Positions 1-8,384 of a stretch of 51,789 nt of DNA are shown in pieces (the stretch's first letter is position 1; each line of letters starts with the position of its first letter). The notes under the pieces are model-generated. The model was not told the origin of the DNA. It saw nothing but the letters and a program-made list of their open reading frames with translations, and made no database searches. The position numbers and the translations under genes are program-made. Origin of the DNA: CAISTG01 sp964455185. Its GTDB lineage: Bacteria; Patescibacteriota; Patescibacteriia; 2-01-FULL-39-33. The stretch lies in contig CAYVUR010000004.1 in the NCBI GenBank assembly GCA_964455185.1, positions 1 to 51,789 on the forward strand. The letters are read 5' to 3'.

Positions 1-120
1 TTTGCGACAAAGTTAAATGATTGATTTTGGCGACGCGTTTCGCTTTGCGGGGCACGAAATTTTGTGCACCAGATTCGGCGAAATAATTTCAAAATTTGTT
101 CAGATTTTTTAATTCGGGAG
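1..120. other. GC-rich edge segment, unexplained
   Basis: The first ~95 bases are clearly richer in G and C than the surrounding AT-rich DNA, especially positions 28-90. All three plus frames hit early stops. One minus frame is open across the whole segment (about 39 codons, basic in character) but I do not recognise the product. Short inverted motifs are present, for example GCAC/GTGC around 52-74. It may be the tail of something beyond the window edge or an interspersed repeat; no function is assigned. Confidence 0.3.
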
Positions 121-132
121 CTTATAATAAAA

Positions 133-155
133 AATCGCCTGATTGGCGATTTTTT
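133..155 (+). terminator. Rho-independent terminator for the unit left of the window
   Basis: AATCGCC (133-139) pairs with GGCGATT (145-151) around a 5-nt loop, followed by a T run to 155. It separates whatever lies to the left from the promoter of the gene at 181. Confidence 0.75.
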
Positions 156-168
156 GATATAATTTAGT

Positions 169-174
169 TATAAT
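169..174 (+). promoter_or_regulatory. -10 box TATAAT, leaderless start
   Basis: An exact TATAAT ends six bases before the ATG at 181, so transcription should begin at or next to the start codon. No clear -35 box is visible; a second TATAAT lies at 158-163. Confidence 0.55.
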
Positions 175-180
175 ATTTTT

Positions 181-699
181 ATGCCCTTAACTAAGAAAAA
201 ATTAATAGTTGTAAATGATAAGATGCAACAAGGTTATCGTTATTATTTAACTGAACCAATTGGCAAAAATTTTAATTCTGAATTTAAACCAGAATTAACT
301 CCTAAACAAATGTTAGAATTAGGTGTTTTTGGTGGTAAATATATGACTGATTGCTATAATGAATTTCCTAAAAGTTGGTATAAAAAAGCTAAACTCTGTT
401 CAGATCGTCACGATCCTAAATTAAATTTTTTTGGAGTTAATGCTAGTCAGCCGTTATCGGTTTGGCGCAAAAAAGGTTGGATTAGACCAGAAGATCCTCG
501 CGGGTGGTTTCAGTGGTATTGCCGATATTATTATGGAAGGAGAATGCCAGAAGAAGATAAAAGACAAATTAGACGTTGGAAGATGATGAAACGGCATATT
601 GCGCAACTTAAAAAACGTTGTACGCCAAAAGATTTGTCTTGTTCACGCAAACAACGTCAAGCTTTATTGCATTGGGCTTATGATAGTAGAAAGATTTAA
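181..699 (+). CDS. Conserved hypothetical protein, 172 aa
   Basis: I cannot assign a function. The protein is rich in Lys, Arg, Trp and Tyr, with a dense aromatic/basic stretch around residues 90-145 (WRKKGW, GWFQWYCRYYYGRR). That suggests a small globular, possibly nucleic-acid-associated protein. There is no signal peptide or membrane segment. From memory, similar proteins with the same N-terminal pattern (a 'GYRYYLTEP' block followed by 'MLELGVFGGKYM') occur widely in bacteria and some eukaryotes as an unnamed family. The ATG follows a TATAAT by six bases, so it is probably translated from a leaderless message. The next gene starts 2 bp after its stop, next to a DNA-repair gene. Confidence 0.8.
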   Translation: MPLTKKKLIVVNDKMQQGYRYYLTEPIGKNFNSEFKPELTPKQMLELGVFGGKYMTDCYNEFPKSWYKKAKLCSDRHDPKLNFFGVNASQPLSVWRKKGWIRPEDPRGWFQWYCRYYYGRRMPEEDKRQIRRWKMMKRHIAQLKKRCTPKDLSCSRKQRQALLHWAYDSRKI

Positions 700-701
700 T
701 T

Positions 702-1403
702 ATGTCAGCAGCTAAGATTAAAAAAGAATTACGAGTTTTTGCTAATCCTCAAAAAGCAGAAATATTAAGTCGATTTTTTAAAACTGGTAAAGGAGAATAT
801 GGCGAAGGAGATAAATTTCTTGGCGTAGTGGTTCCACAACAAAGAATTATTGCTAAGCGATATAAGGATTTGAAATTTTTAGAAATAGAAAAATTACTCT
901 ATAGTAAATATCATGAGGAGCGTTTAACTGCTTTATTAATTTTAACTTATCAGTACTTAGAAGCATTACTTAAGGATCAATTTAGAATTTATAATTTTTA
1001 TATTAAGCATAGTAAACAGATTAATAATTGGGATTTAGTTGATCTTACTGCTCCTAATATTGTCGGTGCTTGGCTTTTTGATAAGGATAGAAGAATTTTA
1101 TTTGATTTTGCTAAGTCAGATAATTTATGGCAAAGACGAATTGCAATTGTTTCTACTTTTTATTTTATACGCCGTCAAGATTATTTTGATACTATAAAAT
1201 TAGCAAAGCTTTTATTAAACGATAAACATGATTTAATTCATAAGGCTACTGGCTGGATGTTGCGTGAAGTTGGCAAAAATTGTGGCACAGAAATTTTAAT
1301 TGATTTTTTAAATAAATATCAAGATAAAATGCCGCGGACCATGTTAAGATATGCGATTGAAAAATTGCCAGTTAAAATTCGAACTAATTATTTAAAAAAA
1401 TAA
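702..1403 (+). CDS. alkD: DNA alkylation repair protein, AlkD family
   Basis: AlkD-like proteins are all-helical HEAT-repeat DNA glycosylases that excise positively charged alkylated bases such as N3- and N7-alkylpurines. The 233-aa length is typical. Visible family features are the N-terminal block around residues 25-55 (GKGEYGEGDKFLGVVVP, then an IAKRY segment), the HEAT-like helices, the 'NNWDLVDLTAP' block near residue 110, and a late 'HKATGWMLREVGK' segment around 180-192. The match to the family is clear; substrate specificity is inferred. It starts 2 bp after the hypothetical gene and is followed 2 bp later by the PHP gene, so the three are almost certainly cotranscribed. Confidence 0.85.
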   Translation: MSAAKIKKELRVFANPQKAEILSRFFKTGKGEYGEGDKFLGVVVPQQRIIAKRYKDLKFLEIEKLLYSKYHEERLTALLILTYQYLEALLKDQFRIYNFYIKHSKQINNWDLVDLTAPNIVGAWLFDKDRRILFDFAKSDNLWQRRIAIVSTFYFIRRQDYFDTIKLAKLLLNDKHDLIHKATGWMLREVGKNCGTEILIDFLNKYQDKMPRTMLRYAIEKLPVKIRTNYLKK

Positions 1404-1405
1404 TT

Positions 1406-2071
1406 ATGAAATACAAAGCATCATTACATCTGCATACCAAAGAAGATTCTAAAGATGATAAAATTATCAAATACTCAATTTATGATTTAATTAATGAAGC
1501 AGAACGTTTTAATTTTAAAATTTTAGCTCTAACAGGACATAAATATTTTTTATTTAAGCCAGAATATAATGATTATGCTCAAAAAAAGGGGATACTATTA
1601 ATTCCTGGTATTGAAGCAGAAATTAAAGGACGCCATTGTTTGATTCTTAATTGTGATAAGTCAGCTGAACAAATTAAAACTTTAAATGATTTAATTATTT
1701 ATAAACAAAAACATCCAACTTGTTTAATAATTGCGCCACACCCTAATTATAAAATTAAATCATTAGGCTTAAAATTAATTGAAAAATATTCAGAAATATT
1801 TGATGCTATTGAACATAGTTGGTTTTATTCTAAAATAATTAATCCCAATATTGCTACAGCTAAATTAGCAAAAAAGATTAAAAAACCACTGATTGCAACA
1901 GCGGATTTACATCAATTGAAATATTTAAATAGTAATTATGCCTTAATTGATTGTCCTCAGTTAGATATAATTTCTGTTTTGGAAGCGATTAAACAAGGTA
2001 AATTTGAAAATTATTCTCAACCCCAGTCAGTATTAAATATGTTTATTTATTTTTTTAGATTAATTTTTTAG
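1406..2071 (+). CDS. PHP-domain phosphoesterase
   Basis: This is a PHP (polymerase and histidinol phosphatase) fold metal-dependent phosphoesterase, 221 aa. Metal-ligand motifs are visible: HLH at residues 8-10 with Asp14, a 'GIEAE' motif near residue 70, 'APHP' around 110 and 'ATADLHQ' near 165. Stand-alone PHP proteins of this size include nucleotide or oligonucleotide phosphatases and RNase P p30-like proteins; the exact substrate cannot be read from the sequence. It is the third gene of the 181-2071 unit, after the AlkD-like gene, and converges on alr with only about 26 bp between stops. Confidence 0.8.
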   Translation: MKYKASLHLHTKEDSKDDKIIKYSIYDLINEAERFNFKILALTGHKYFLFKPEYNDYAQKKGILLIPGIEAEIKGRHCLILNCDKSAEQIKTLNDLIIYKQKHPTCLIIAPHPNYKIKSLGLKLIEKYSEIFDAIEHSWFYSKIINPNIATAKLAKKIKKPLIATADLHQLKYLNSNYALIDCPQLDIISVLEAIKQGKFENYSQPQSVLNMFIYFFRLIF

Positions 2072-2097
2072 AATTAATTTAAATTAATAAGACTTGA

Positions 2098-3216
2098 TTA
2101 ATTTACTATAAATCTTGGTATTGATTCTTTCCAATTAGTTAAAATTTCATAATTAATAGTTTGTGCTGTTTGAGCTAAGGTTTCAGCGCTAATGTGTTTG
2201 CCAATAATTTCTACTTCATCACCAATTTTTATATTTTTAATATTACTAATGTCTATAACCGTTATATCCATACAGACACGCCCAATTATAGGCACTTTTT
2301 TATTTTTAATCCAGACATAACCTTGATTAGAAAGTAAGCGAGGAAGTCCCTCAAAATAACCAACAGGAATAGTAGCAATTTTAATTTTGTTTTTTGTGCG
2401 ATAAGTACAGCCATAACTGACACAACTATCAGCAGGAAGCTCCTTAATTTGGGTTATTTTTGTAAACACTGACATAACCGGCTTTAATGGTTGATGAGAT
2501 TTTTCCCAGAGTTTTTTTACTAAATTACTAGGATAACAACCATATATAGCGATGCCAATACGGCACATATTCATATGACATTGAGGATAAAGCATCGTCG
2601 CGGCGCTATTAGCGCAATGTTTAATTAGTTTATATCCTAATTTTTTTTCGATTAACTCCGTTGTTTTTATAAATTTTTCTAATTGGATTAAAAAATATTG
2701 ATTATTTTTATCTTCATCAGCTGTAGCAAAATGAGTAGCTACCCCTTCAATTATTAAATTATTTAAATTAGATATTTTTTTGATAAAATTTAAAACTTCA
2801 TTACAAGGTATGCCTTGGCGATTCATGCCAGTATCTAATTTTAAGTGAACTAAAATTTTTTTATTTTTTATTTTTGCTATTTTATTTAAAGCTTTAGCAG
2901 TTTCTATTGAATATAAAAAAACACGACTATTTGATTCAATTATTTCAGTCGCATTTTCTGGCATTGTGGGACCAATTATTAAGATAGGGAGATTAATACC
3001 CGCCGATCTTAATTTAGCAGCTTCAGTTGTTGATGTTACGCATAGCCAGTTGGCACCGCCTTCTTCTACTAGACGAGCAATCTCAATTAAACCATGCCCA
3101 TAAGCATTAGCTTTAATAGCAGGAGCTATTAAGCAATCTTTAGAAATCTCTTTTTTTAAGATTTTTAGATTATGGATTATGGCTTTTTTTGATATTTTAA
3201 TTGTTAAGTTTGGCAT
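2098..3216 (-). CDS. alr: Alanine racemase
   Basis: This PLP enzyme interconverts L- and D-alanine to supply D-Ala for peptidoglycan. The PLP lysine is Lys35 in 'IKANAYGHG'. The catalytic tyrosine region is the 'VSYGCTY' block around residue 265, and 'ATHFATADE' and 'RIGIAIYG' are further family blocks. At 372 aa it is full length. It is transcribed leftward from a promoter in the 3217-3287 region, which it shares divergently with the glycosyltransferase genes. It is the clearest indicator here that the cell keeps a peptidoglycan wall. Confidence 0.95.
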   Translation of the reverse strand: MPNLTIKISKKAIIHNLKILKKEISKDCLIAPAIKANAYGHGLIEIARLVEEGGANWLCVTSTTEAAKLRSAGINLPILIIGPTMPENATEIIESNSRVFLYSIETAKALNKIAKIKNKKILVHLKLDTGMNRQGIPCNEVLNFIKKISNLNNLIIEGVATHFATADEDKNNQYFLIQLEKFIKTTELIEKKLGYKLIKHCANSAATMLYPQCHMNMCRIGIAIYGCYPSNLVKKLWEKSHQPLKPVMSVFTKITQIKELPADSCVSYGCTYRTKNKIKIATIPVGYFEGLPRLLSNQGYVWIKNKKVPIIGRVCMDITVIDISNIKNIKIGDEVEIIGKHISAETLAQTAQTINYEILTNWKESIPRFIVN

Positions 3217-3217
3217 T

Positions 3218-3246
3218 TTGACTAAAAATTTTTAAAATTGTAGAAT
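3218..3246 (+). promoter_or_regulatory. Promoter for the glycosyltransferase pair
   Basis: TTGACT (3218-3223), a 17-bp spacer and TAGAAT (3241-3246) precede the ATG at 3288, giving a leader of about 35 nt. It overlaps the transcribed leader of the divergent alr gene. Confidence 0.5.
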
Positions 3247-3255
3247 TACTTAAGT

Positions 3256-3284
3256 ATTATAACCATTTTTTTCTTAAAAAGTAA
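3256..3284 (-). promoter_or_regulatory. Promoter for alr
   Basis: On the minus strand, TATAAT lies at 3261-3256 with a weak -35 (TTACTT at 3284-3279) 17 bp upstream. The leader to the alr ATG is about 33 nt. Confidence 0.5.
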
Positions 3285-3287
3285 ATT

Positions 3288-4439
3288 ATGGAAAAGAAAA
3301 TTGCTATAGTTGTTTGCGCTTGGCCACCTATGGGTGGAGGAATAGGTAATAACGCTTATTATCATCTTAAATGGTTAATTAAATCTGGTGTAGTGGCAGA
3401 AGCTTTTACTCCCGACTATGGACAAGAAAAAGAAAAATCAAATTTGCCAGTTAATTATCTTAAAACTTACTTAACTTTAGGCAAGGCTGGATTTATGTTT
3501 GGTCTTTTGAAAGAATTAAAAAGGTTTGATATCATTCATTTTTATTATCCTTTTTTTGGCACTGATTTTATTATTTGGTTATTTAAGAAAATCAATCCTA
3601 AAAAGAAGTTGGTGTTACATTATGAAATGGATCCTATTGGACAGGGGATAATGAAAATATTTTTTAGAATCTATATTAAATTGTTTCTTGGTTTAATAAT
3701 AAATGTTTCTGATAGAGTAGGCGTTTTATCGTGGGATCATTGTAAAAATTCTTATTTAGCTGATTTTTTTAAAAAACAGCCGGATAAATTTTTAGAGATT
3801 CCTAATGGAATTGAAGCGGATTTTTTTAGTCCCGGAGATAAATTAGAAGATTTATTGAAAATGAACAATTTTAGTGTTCATGATAAAATAATAATTTTTG
3901 TCGGTGGATTAGATAATCAACATTTTTTTAAGGGTGTTCCTGTTCTATTAGAATCTTTTGCGATTGTTTCTAAACAGCATCCAGAAACTAAATTATTGAT
4001 TGTGGGCGATGGTAATCTTAAATTGAAATTTAAGGAATTAGCAAATTCTTTAAATTTGAAAAAAAAGGTTAGTTTTGTTGGCTGGATAAATAATAATATT
4101 TTACCTGAATATTATCGTTTAGCAGATATTTTTGTGTTGCCTTCTACTGAAAGTACTGAAAGTTTTGGTATTGTAGTAGCTGAAGCCCAAGCCTGTGGTT
4201 TGCCGGTAGTGGTTTCTGATTGGCCGGGAGTAAGAACTACTTTAATTGATGGACAAACTGGATTTTTAGTTAAACCTAAAGATATAGAAGATTTATCAAA
4301 TAAACTAATTAAATTATTAGCAGATGAAAAGTTACGTTATAATTTTGGTCAAGCTGGAAGAGAGCGAGTAATTTTGCTTTATGACTGGTCAAAATTAATA
4401 AAAAAAATAATTTCTATTTACGAAGAAGTATCATTATGA
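3288..4439 (+). CDS. GT4-type glycosyltransferase
   Basis: This 383-aa GT-B fold glycosyltransferase has an N-terminal acceptor-domain glycine motif (PPMGGGIGNN, residues 13-22). Its C-terminal nucleotide-sugar domain carries 'IFVGGLD', 'LLIVGDG' and the retaining E-x7-E signature in the 'STESFGIVVAEAQACG' block around residues 285-300. It should transfer a sugar from a nucleotide donor to a lipid or polysaccharide acceptor at the inner face of the membrane. The acceptor is unknown. Its stop overlaps the start of a second GT4 gene by 4 bp (ATGA), indicating translational coupling and probably consecutive steps. Confidence 0.85.
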   Translation: MEKKIAIVVCAWPPMGGGIGNNAYYHLKWLIKSGVVAEAFTPDYGQEKEKSNLPVNYLKTYLTLGKAGFMFGLLKELKRFDIIHFYYPFFGTDFIIWLFKKINPKKKLVLHYEMDPIGQGIMKIFFRIYIKLFLGLIINVSDRVGVLSWDHCKNSYLADFFKKQPDKFLEIPNGIEADFFSPGDKLEDLLKMNNFSVHDKIIIFVGGLDNQHFFKGVPVLLESFAIVSKQHPETKLLIVGDGNLKLKFKELANSLNLKKKVSFVGWINNNILPEYYRLADIFVLPSTESTESFGIVVAEAQACGLPVVVSDWPGVRTTLIDGQTGFLVKPKDIEDLSNKLIKLLADEKLRYNFGQAGRERVILLYDWSKLIKKIISIYEEVSL

Positions 4440-5593
4440 AAATAGCATTATTTCATTCTATTTATAAACCTGATTATCGTGGCGGAGCTGAAGTAGCTGT
4501 AGAAAATATGGCTTTAGCTATAAAAAAATCTGGAAAGGATGTTTTTGTTATAACAGTTGGACGTTCTAATCGTCATGAAATTATAGATGGAATTGATGTT
4601 TTTAGGATAAAACCTTTTAATATTTTTAATTTTTTAGATATCAATAAACAACCAGCTTGGAAAAGATTTTTATGGCACATAATTGATTTATCTAATGATA
4701 TTCAAATTTGGAAAATTTTTAAAATATTATTAAAAGAAAAACCAGATTTAATAGTAACTAATAATTTAAAAGGTTTGGGTTATAATATCCCACTATTGAT
4801 TAAATTAATGAATATTAAACATATTCATATTGTTCATGACATGCAATTAATTCATCCTTCTGGGCTATATAATGATAAACAGCACTTTAATTTTTTAGAA
4901 AAAATATATTTAATTTTTTGTAAATTACTTTTTGGTAGTCCTTTTAAAGTAGTTTTTCCTTCATTGCATATTAAAAATATTTATGATCATTTTGGTTTTT
5001 TTAAATCCTCTACTAAAATAGTACTAGGTAATCCATTGCCGCTTAATTTTAATATTAAAAAAATTAAAAAAAATAATAATTTAAATAAGAAAGTTATATT
5101 TGCCTTTGTGGGACAGGTTGAGGAGTATAAAGGAATAATTGGATTATTAAAAATTTTACCAGGTTTAAGTGGTAACTGGAAACTTTTGATTGCTGGTGAT
5201 GGCAAAGCAATAGCTGAAGCTAAAAAAATCACTTTAGATCTTCCTCAGGTTGTTTTTTATGGTCACTTGAATCAGAATGAGCTTGAACAAAAAATTTGGT
5301 CACAAGCAGATATTTTGATAAATCCTAGTTTAACAGCTGAAAGTTTTGGTATGGTAGTTATTGAAGCCTATGCCAGAGGTATACCAGTTTTAGCTTCTGA
5401 TAGTGGTGCTTTATCAGAAATAGTGAAAGATGGAAAAACTGGCTGGATATTTAAATCTGGCGATTGGTATGATTTGCGTCATCGTTTAGAATTTATTATA
5501 ACTAATCCGCAAAAAATTAAAGAATTATCTAATAATTGTCTAAAAGAAGCAGAACGTTATTCAATGATTAATTATTTAAAAGAAATTTTTTAA
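4436..5593 (+). CDS. GT4-type glycosyltransferase
   Basis: This second GT-B glycosyltransferase, 385 aa, overlaps the previous gene by 4 bp. The N-terminal 'YRGGAEVAVENMA' block (residues 14-26) and the C-terminal 'AFVGQVEEYKG', 'LLIAGDG' and 'TAESFGMVVIEAYARG' blocks define the family. It is not a close copy of its neighbour, so it likely adds a different sugar or linkage. Together with the downstream lipid kinase and the polyprenyl sugar transferase at 17877, it suggests cell-surface glycan or glycolipid synthesis. The acceptor is not determinable. Confidence 0.85.
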   Translation: MKIALFHSIYKPDYRGGAEVAVENMALAIKKSGKDVFVITVGRSNRHEIIDGIDVFRIKPFNIFNFLDINKQPAWKRFLWHIIDLSNDIQIWKIFKILLKEKPDLIVTNNLKGLGYNIPLLIKLMNIKHIHIVHDMQLIHPSGLYNDKQHFNFLEKIYLIFCKLLFGSPFKVVFPSLHIKNIYDHFGFFKSSTKIVLGNPLPLNFNIKKIKKNNNLNKKVIFAFVGQVEEYKGIIGLLKILPGLSGNWKLLIAGDGKAIAEAKKITLDLPQVVFYGHLNQNELEQKIWSQADILINPSLTAESFGMVVIEAYARGIPVLASDSGALSEIVKDGKTGWIFKSGDWYDLRHRLEFIITNPQKIKELSNNCLKEAERYSMINYLKEIF

Positions 5594-5605
5594 TTTTTTG
5601 TATCA

Positions 5606-5614
5606 TGTTATAAT
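5606..5614 (+). promoter_or_regulatory. Extended -10 promoter, leaderless
   Basis: TGT followed by TATAAT (5609-5614) ends six bases before the ATG at 5621, so the transcript should start at the start codon. Confidence 0.55.
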
Positions 5615-5620
5615 TAAAAT

Positions 5621-6502
5621 ATGAAAAAAGCAGTTGTTATCTTTAATCCGACAGCAGGATTTTTGAGTAAAAAAGATTTAAAATCAGAAGTAGAACAAAA
5701 ACTAAAGGAAATTGATATTAATCCAGATTTTCTTATTTTAGATTCTAATTTTGAAACAATAGCAGATAATTATAATTGGTCGGGTGTAGAATTAATTATA
5801 GCTTGGGGTGGCGATGGTACAGTTAAGGTGGCCGCTAGAACTATTATGCAATTTAAATTAAATATTCCTTTAGCAATAATTCCTTTTGGTTCGGCTAATG
5901 TTTTAGCTTCAACTTTAAAAATACCTTTTAATATTAATGAAGCTATTAAATTAATAGCTAAAGGAAGAATTTCCAATATAGATATTGGAAGAATTAATAA
6001 AGAAAAATATTTTTTAGTTGGTTTTTCTGTGGGTTATGTTTCTAGTATTATTATTAATACAGAAAAAGAATTAAAAAATAAATTTGGTTTCTGGGGTTAT
6101 GCTATTAGATTATTTTGGAATAAAGTAAGAATTACTAGGATAAAATTTAAAATTGAAACACAAAATAGAATTTTTTGGCTTCGTGGTAATAGTTTAATAG
6201 TATTTAATGCTTTTAATTTTTATGGATTTCAAGCTAAAAAAAATATCAGCATTAATGATGGTTTACTTAATCTTTATGTAGTGACTAATAAAACCTTTTT
6301 TTCCATGATTGAAGCGGCTTTGGGGGTATTATTTTATGACAATCCACCTAAACATATTTTTACTTTAGATAATAAAGAATTTAAAATAACCTTAAAACAT
6401 CGTCGGCATCTTAAAACTTGTCAGATAGACGGTGATTATATTAAGTTAGATAAAGAAATTGTTATTGATGTTTTGCCAAGTGCTTTACAAGTAATTTCTT
6501 AA
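5621..6502 (+). CDS. Diacylglycerol kinase / LCB5-type lipid kinase
   Basis: A member of the DAGK-catalytic superfamily (DgkB/YegS/sphingosine kinase type), 293 aa, expected to phosphorylate a lipid hydroxyl with ATP. The nucleotide-binding GGDGT motif is at residues 63-67. It is followed by 'PFGSANVLASTL' around residue 85-100, and the C-terminal beta domain includes 'CQIDGDYI' near residue 270. No membrane segment is present, as is usual for this family. The gene has its own leaderless promoter and is followed by a terminator. Whether the substrate is diacylglycerol or another lipid cannot be decided. Confidence 0.85.
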   Translation: MKKAVVIFNPTAGFLSKKDLKSEVEQKLKEIDINPDFLILDSNFETIADNYNWSGVELIIAWGGDGTVKVAARTIMQFKLNIPLAIIPFGSANVLASTLKIPFNINEAIKLIAKGRISNIDIGRINKEKYFLVGFSVGYVSSIIINTEKELKNKFGFWGYAIRLFWNKVRITRIKFKIETQNRIFWLRGNSLIVFNAFNFYGFQAKKNISINDGLLNLYVVTNKTFFSMIEAALGVLFYDNPPKHIFTLDNKEFKITLKHRRHLKTCQIDGDYIKLDKEIVIDVLPSALQVIS

Positions 6503-6526
6503 TTCTAATTTATAATTAATAATGAT

Positions 6527-6549
6527 TCCGCCTCTAGCGGATTTTTTTT
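6527..6549 (+). terminator. Rho-independent terminator
   Basis: TCCGC (6527-6531) pairs with GCGGA (6537-6541) around a 5-nt loop, followed by a T run. It ends the lipid kinase transcript. Confidence 0.75.
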
Positions 6550-6561
6550 AATTTATAAAAA

Positions 6562-6581
6562 TGTTATAATTAACATATAAT
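6562..6581 (+). promoter_or_regulatory. Tandem -10 boxes
   Basis: TGT-TATAAT (6562-6570) and a second TATAAT (6576-6581) lie just ahead of the ATG at 6589. The second would make the message leaderless; the first gives a leader of about 12 nt. Confidence 0.5.
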
Positions 6582-6588
6582 AAAAATC

Positions 6589-7956
6589 ATGAAATTAACA
6601 TTTTATGGCGCGGCTGGAGAAGTAACTGGTTCCTGCGCTTTAATAGAAACAAAAAAAACTAAATTTTTAGTTGACTGTGGCATGTTTCAAGGGTCTTATT
6701 TTGCTCATGAGAAAAATTTTGAACCTTTTAATTTTAATCTTAAAGAATTAAATTTTGTTCTTTTGACTCATGCTCACGTAGATCATTGTGGTCGTTTACC
6801 ATTATTACCAATAAATGGTTTTCAAGGTAAGATTTATTGTACGCCAGCAACTAAAGATTTATCAGAAATAATTCTATTAGATGCAGCAAAAGTTATTAAA
6901 GAAGAAGCAATAAAACACGGTCAGGAGATATTATATAAAGAAAAAGACGTTATTAAAGTTATGGAATATTTTTGGGGCATTGATTATGGCAAAAAACAAA
7001 AATTATCTTCTGATGTTACAATTCGTTTTAGAGATGCTGGGCATATTCTTGGTTCAGCAATCATAGAAATTTGGATTAAGGAAGGAATAAAAACTAAAAA
7101 AATTGTTTTTTCTGGGGATTTAGGCAATTATCCGGCACCGATAGTAAGAAATACTGAAACTATTGATGGTGCGGATTTTGTAGTTATAGAATCGACTTAT
7201 GGAGGGCGTATTCATGAATCAGTTGAATTGCGAACTTCAATATTAAGAAGAGCTATACTTGATTCCATTGGTCGAGGCGGGGTATTAATGATTCCTATTT
7301 TTGCTTTAGAAAGAACTCAGGAAGTATTATATGAACTTAATTATTTACATGAAACCAGACAAATTCCACGTATTCCTATTTTTTTAGATAGCCCATTAGC
7401 AATTGAAGCTATTGATATTTACAGAAGATATATTGATATTTTTGATGACGAAGCTAAAAAAAGAATTAAAGACGGTGATGATATTTTTAATTTTGATGGA
7501 TTAGAAATGACTCGTAGAGTTGATCAATCTAAGAAAATTAATAAAGTTAATCCTCCGAAAGTAATTTTAGCGGGCAGTGGTATGAGTAATGGTGGCAGAA
7601 TTATTTATCATTTAAAATTGTATTTACCTAATCCTAAAAATCATTTGTTAATTATTAGTTATCAGGCAGAAGGTACTTTAGGTAGAACTCTACTTGAAGG
7701 AGCAAAAAGTGTTATTATAGATAAAGAAAAAGTAACAGTTAAAGCTAAAGTTACAGCTATTGGTTCTTATTCTTCACATGCTGACCAACCTAGATTACTA
7801 CATTGGCTTAAATTAATGATTAAACCTAAACCCAAAAAAATTTTTGTAGTTCATGGAGAAGAAAAATCATCATTAATGTTAGCTGATGGAATTAAACAAA
7901 AACTTAAAATAAATGATGTTGAAATAGCAGTTAAAAATAAAACTTACGAAATTTAA
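6589..7956 (+). CDS. Beta-CASP metallo-beta-lactamase RNA nuclease
   Basis: This 455-aa MBL-fold exonuclease/endonuclease belongs to the CPSF73/Ysh1-like beta-CASP family. The Zn-binding motif HAHVDH is at residues 61-66, with later ligands in the 'DAGHILGS' and 'SGDLGN' blocks. The beta-CASP region includes 'PIFALERTQE' and 'GSGMSNGGR', and the C-terminal RMMBL part has 'SYSSHADQ' and 'VVHGE'. Family members process or degrade RNA in the cytoplasm. It stands alone between two terminators. The assignment to family is firm; the RNA substrate is unknown. Confidence 0.9.
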   Translation: MKLTFYGAAGEVTGSCALIETKKTKFLVDCGMFQGSYFAHEKNFEPFNFNLKELNFVLLTHAHVDHCGRLPLLPINGFQGKIYCTPATKDLSEIILLDAAKVIKEEAIKHGQEILYKEKDVIKVMEYFWGIDYGKKQKLSSDVTIRFRDAGHILGSAIIEIWIKEGIKTKKIVFSGDLGNYPAPIVRNTETIDGADFVVIESTYGGRIHESVELRTSILRRAILDSIGRGGVLMIPIFALERTQEVLYELNYLHETRQIPRIPIFLDSPLAIEAIDIYRRYIDIFDDEAKKRIKDGDDIFNFDGLEMTRRVDQSKKINKVNPPKVILAGSGMSNGGRIIYHLKLYLPNPKNHLLIISYQAEGTLGRTLLEGAKSVIIDKEKVTVKAKVTAIGSYSSHADQPRLLHWLKLMIKPKPKKIFVVHGEEKSSLMLADGIKQKLKINDVEIAVKNKTYEI

Positions 7957-7967
7957 TTAAAAAATAA

Positions 7968-7992
7968 AAAATCCGGCTTAAAGCCGGATTTT
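7968..7992. terminator. Bidirectional terminator
   Basis: A perfect 12-bp stem, AAAATCCGGCTT (7968-7979) with AAGCCGGATTTT (7981-7992), is symmetrical. It can end both the plus-strand MBL gene and the minus-strand RNA-binding protein gene. Confidence 0.85.
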
Positions 7993-8004
7993 AGTAAATA
8001 ATCT

Positions 8005-8274
8005 TTAGAATCTTTTAGAACGATTTTCCATTGGTCTAGCTTCTGAAACCTTAATCATTCTTCCCATCATTTCTTTATTGTTTAAGGTATCTATAGCATT
8101 TTGGACTTCTTCTACAGAAGACATTTCTACGAAACCAAAACCTTTGGATCTGTTAGTTTGCTTGTCAATAATGATTTTAGCTGACACAACGGTACCTGCA
8201 CTGGAAAAGAAATTCTGAAGATCATTATCGGAAGCATTATAAGGAATGCCACCGACATAAAGTTTATTGTTCAT
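8005..8274 (-). CDS. RRM RNA-binding protein
   Basis: A single RNA recognition motif of 89 aa, similar to the small cyanobacterial Rbp and plant glycine-rich proteins but without a glycine tail. RNP2 (KLYVGGIPY, residues 4-12) and RNP1 (KGFGFVEM, around 45-52) carry the aromatic RNA-contacting residues. I chose the start at 8274 because the RRM fold begins there; the frame is open further upstream only through sequence that looks like leader. It has a good promoter about 100 bp upstream (8403-8375), so the leader is about 94 nt, unusually long for this window. A role as an RNA chaperone is inferred. Confidence 0.88.
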   Translation of the reverse strand: MNNKLYVGGIPYNASDNDLQNFFSSAGTVVSAKIIIDKQTNRSKGFGFVEMSSVEEVQNAIDTLNNKEMMGRMIKVSEARPMENRSKRF

Positions 8275-8368
8275 GACAATAATCATTAAAATTGTTAATA
8301 AAATCCGTTGGTCAGACCTTTCTAAACTCACCACCGGCAATTAAATCCGGTAAAGTTAACCTACGAAC
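8275..8368 (-). promoter_or_regulatory. Long 5' leader of the RRM gene
   Basis: About 94 nt separate the predicted transcription start from the start codon, whereas most genes here have almost no leader. On the minus strand it contains short complementary motifs, ACCGG with CCGGT (8352-8336) and GGTC with GACC (8321-8311 region). The leader could be a cis-regulatory element, for example for autoregulation. That is inference. Confidence 0.35.
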
Positions 8369-8384
8369 ATTATTATTGTATAAT
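8356..8384 (+). promoter_or_regulatory. Promoter for dut
   Basis: TTAACC (8356-8361), a 17-bp spacer and TATAAT (8379-8384) precede the dut ATG at 8421. It overlaps the divergent RRM-gene promoter, so the two compete for polymerase. Confidence 0.45.

Noticed and set aside
2073..2088. 16-bp A/T palindrome between the PHP gene and alr as a bidirectional terminator
   Set aside because: It contains no G-C pair and would not form a stable RNA hairpin; in this base composition such palindromes arise easily by chance.
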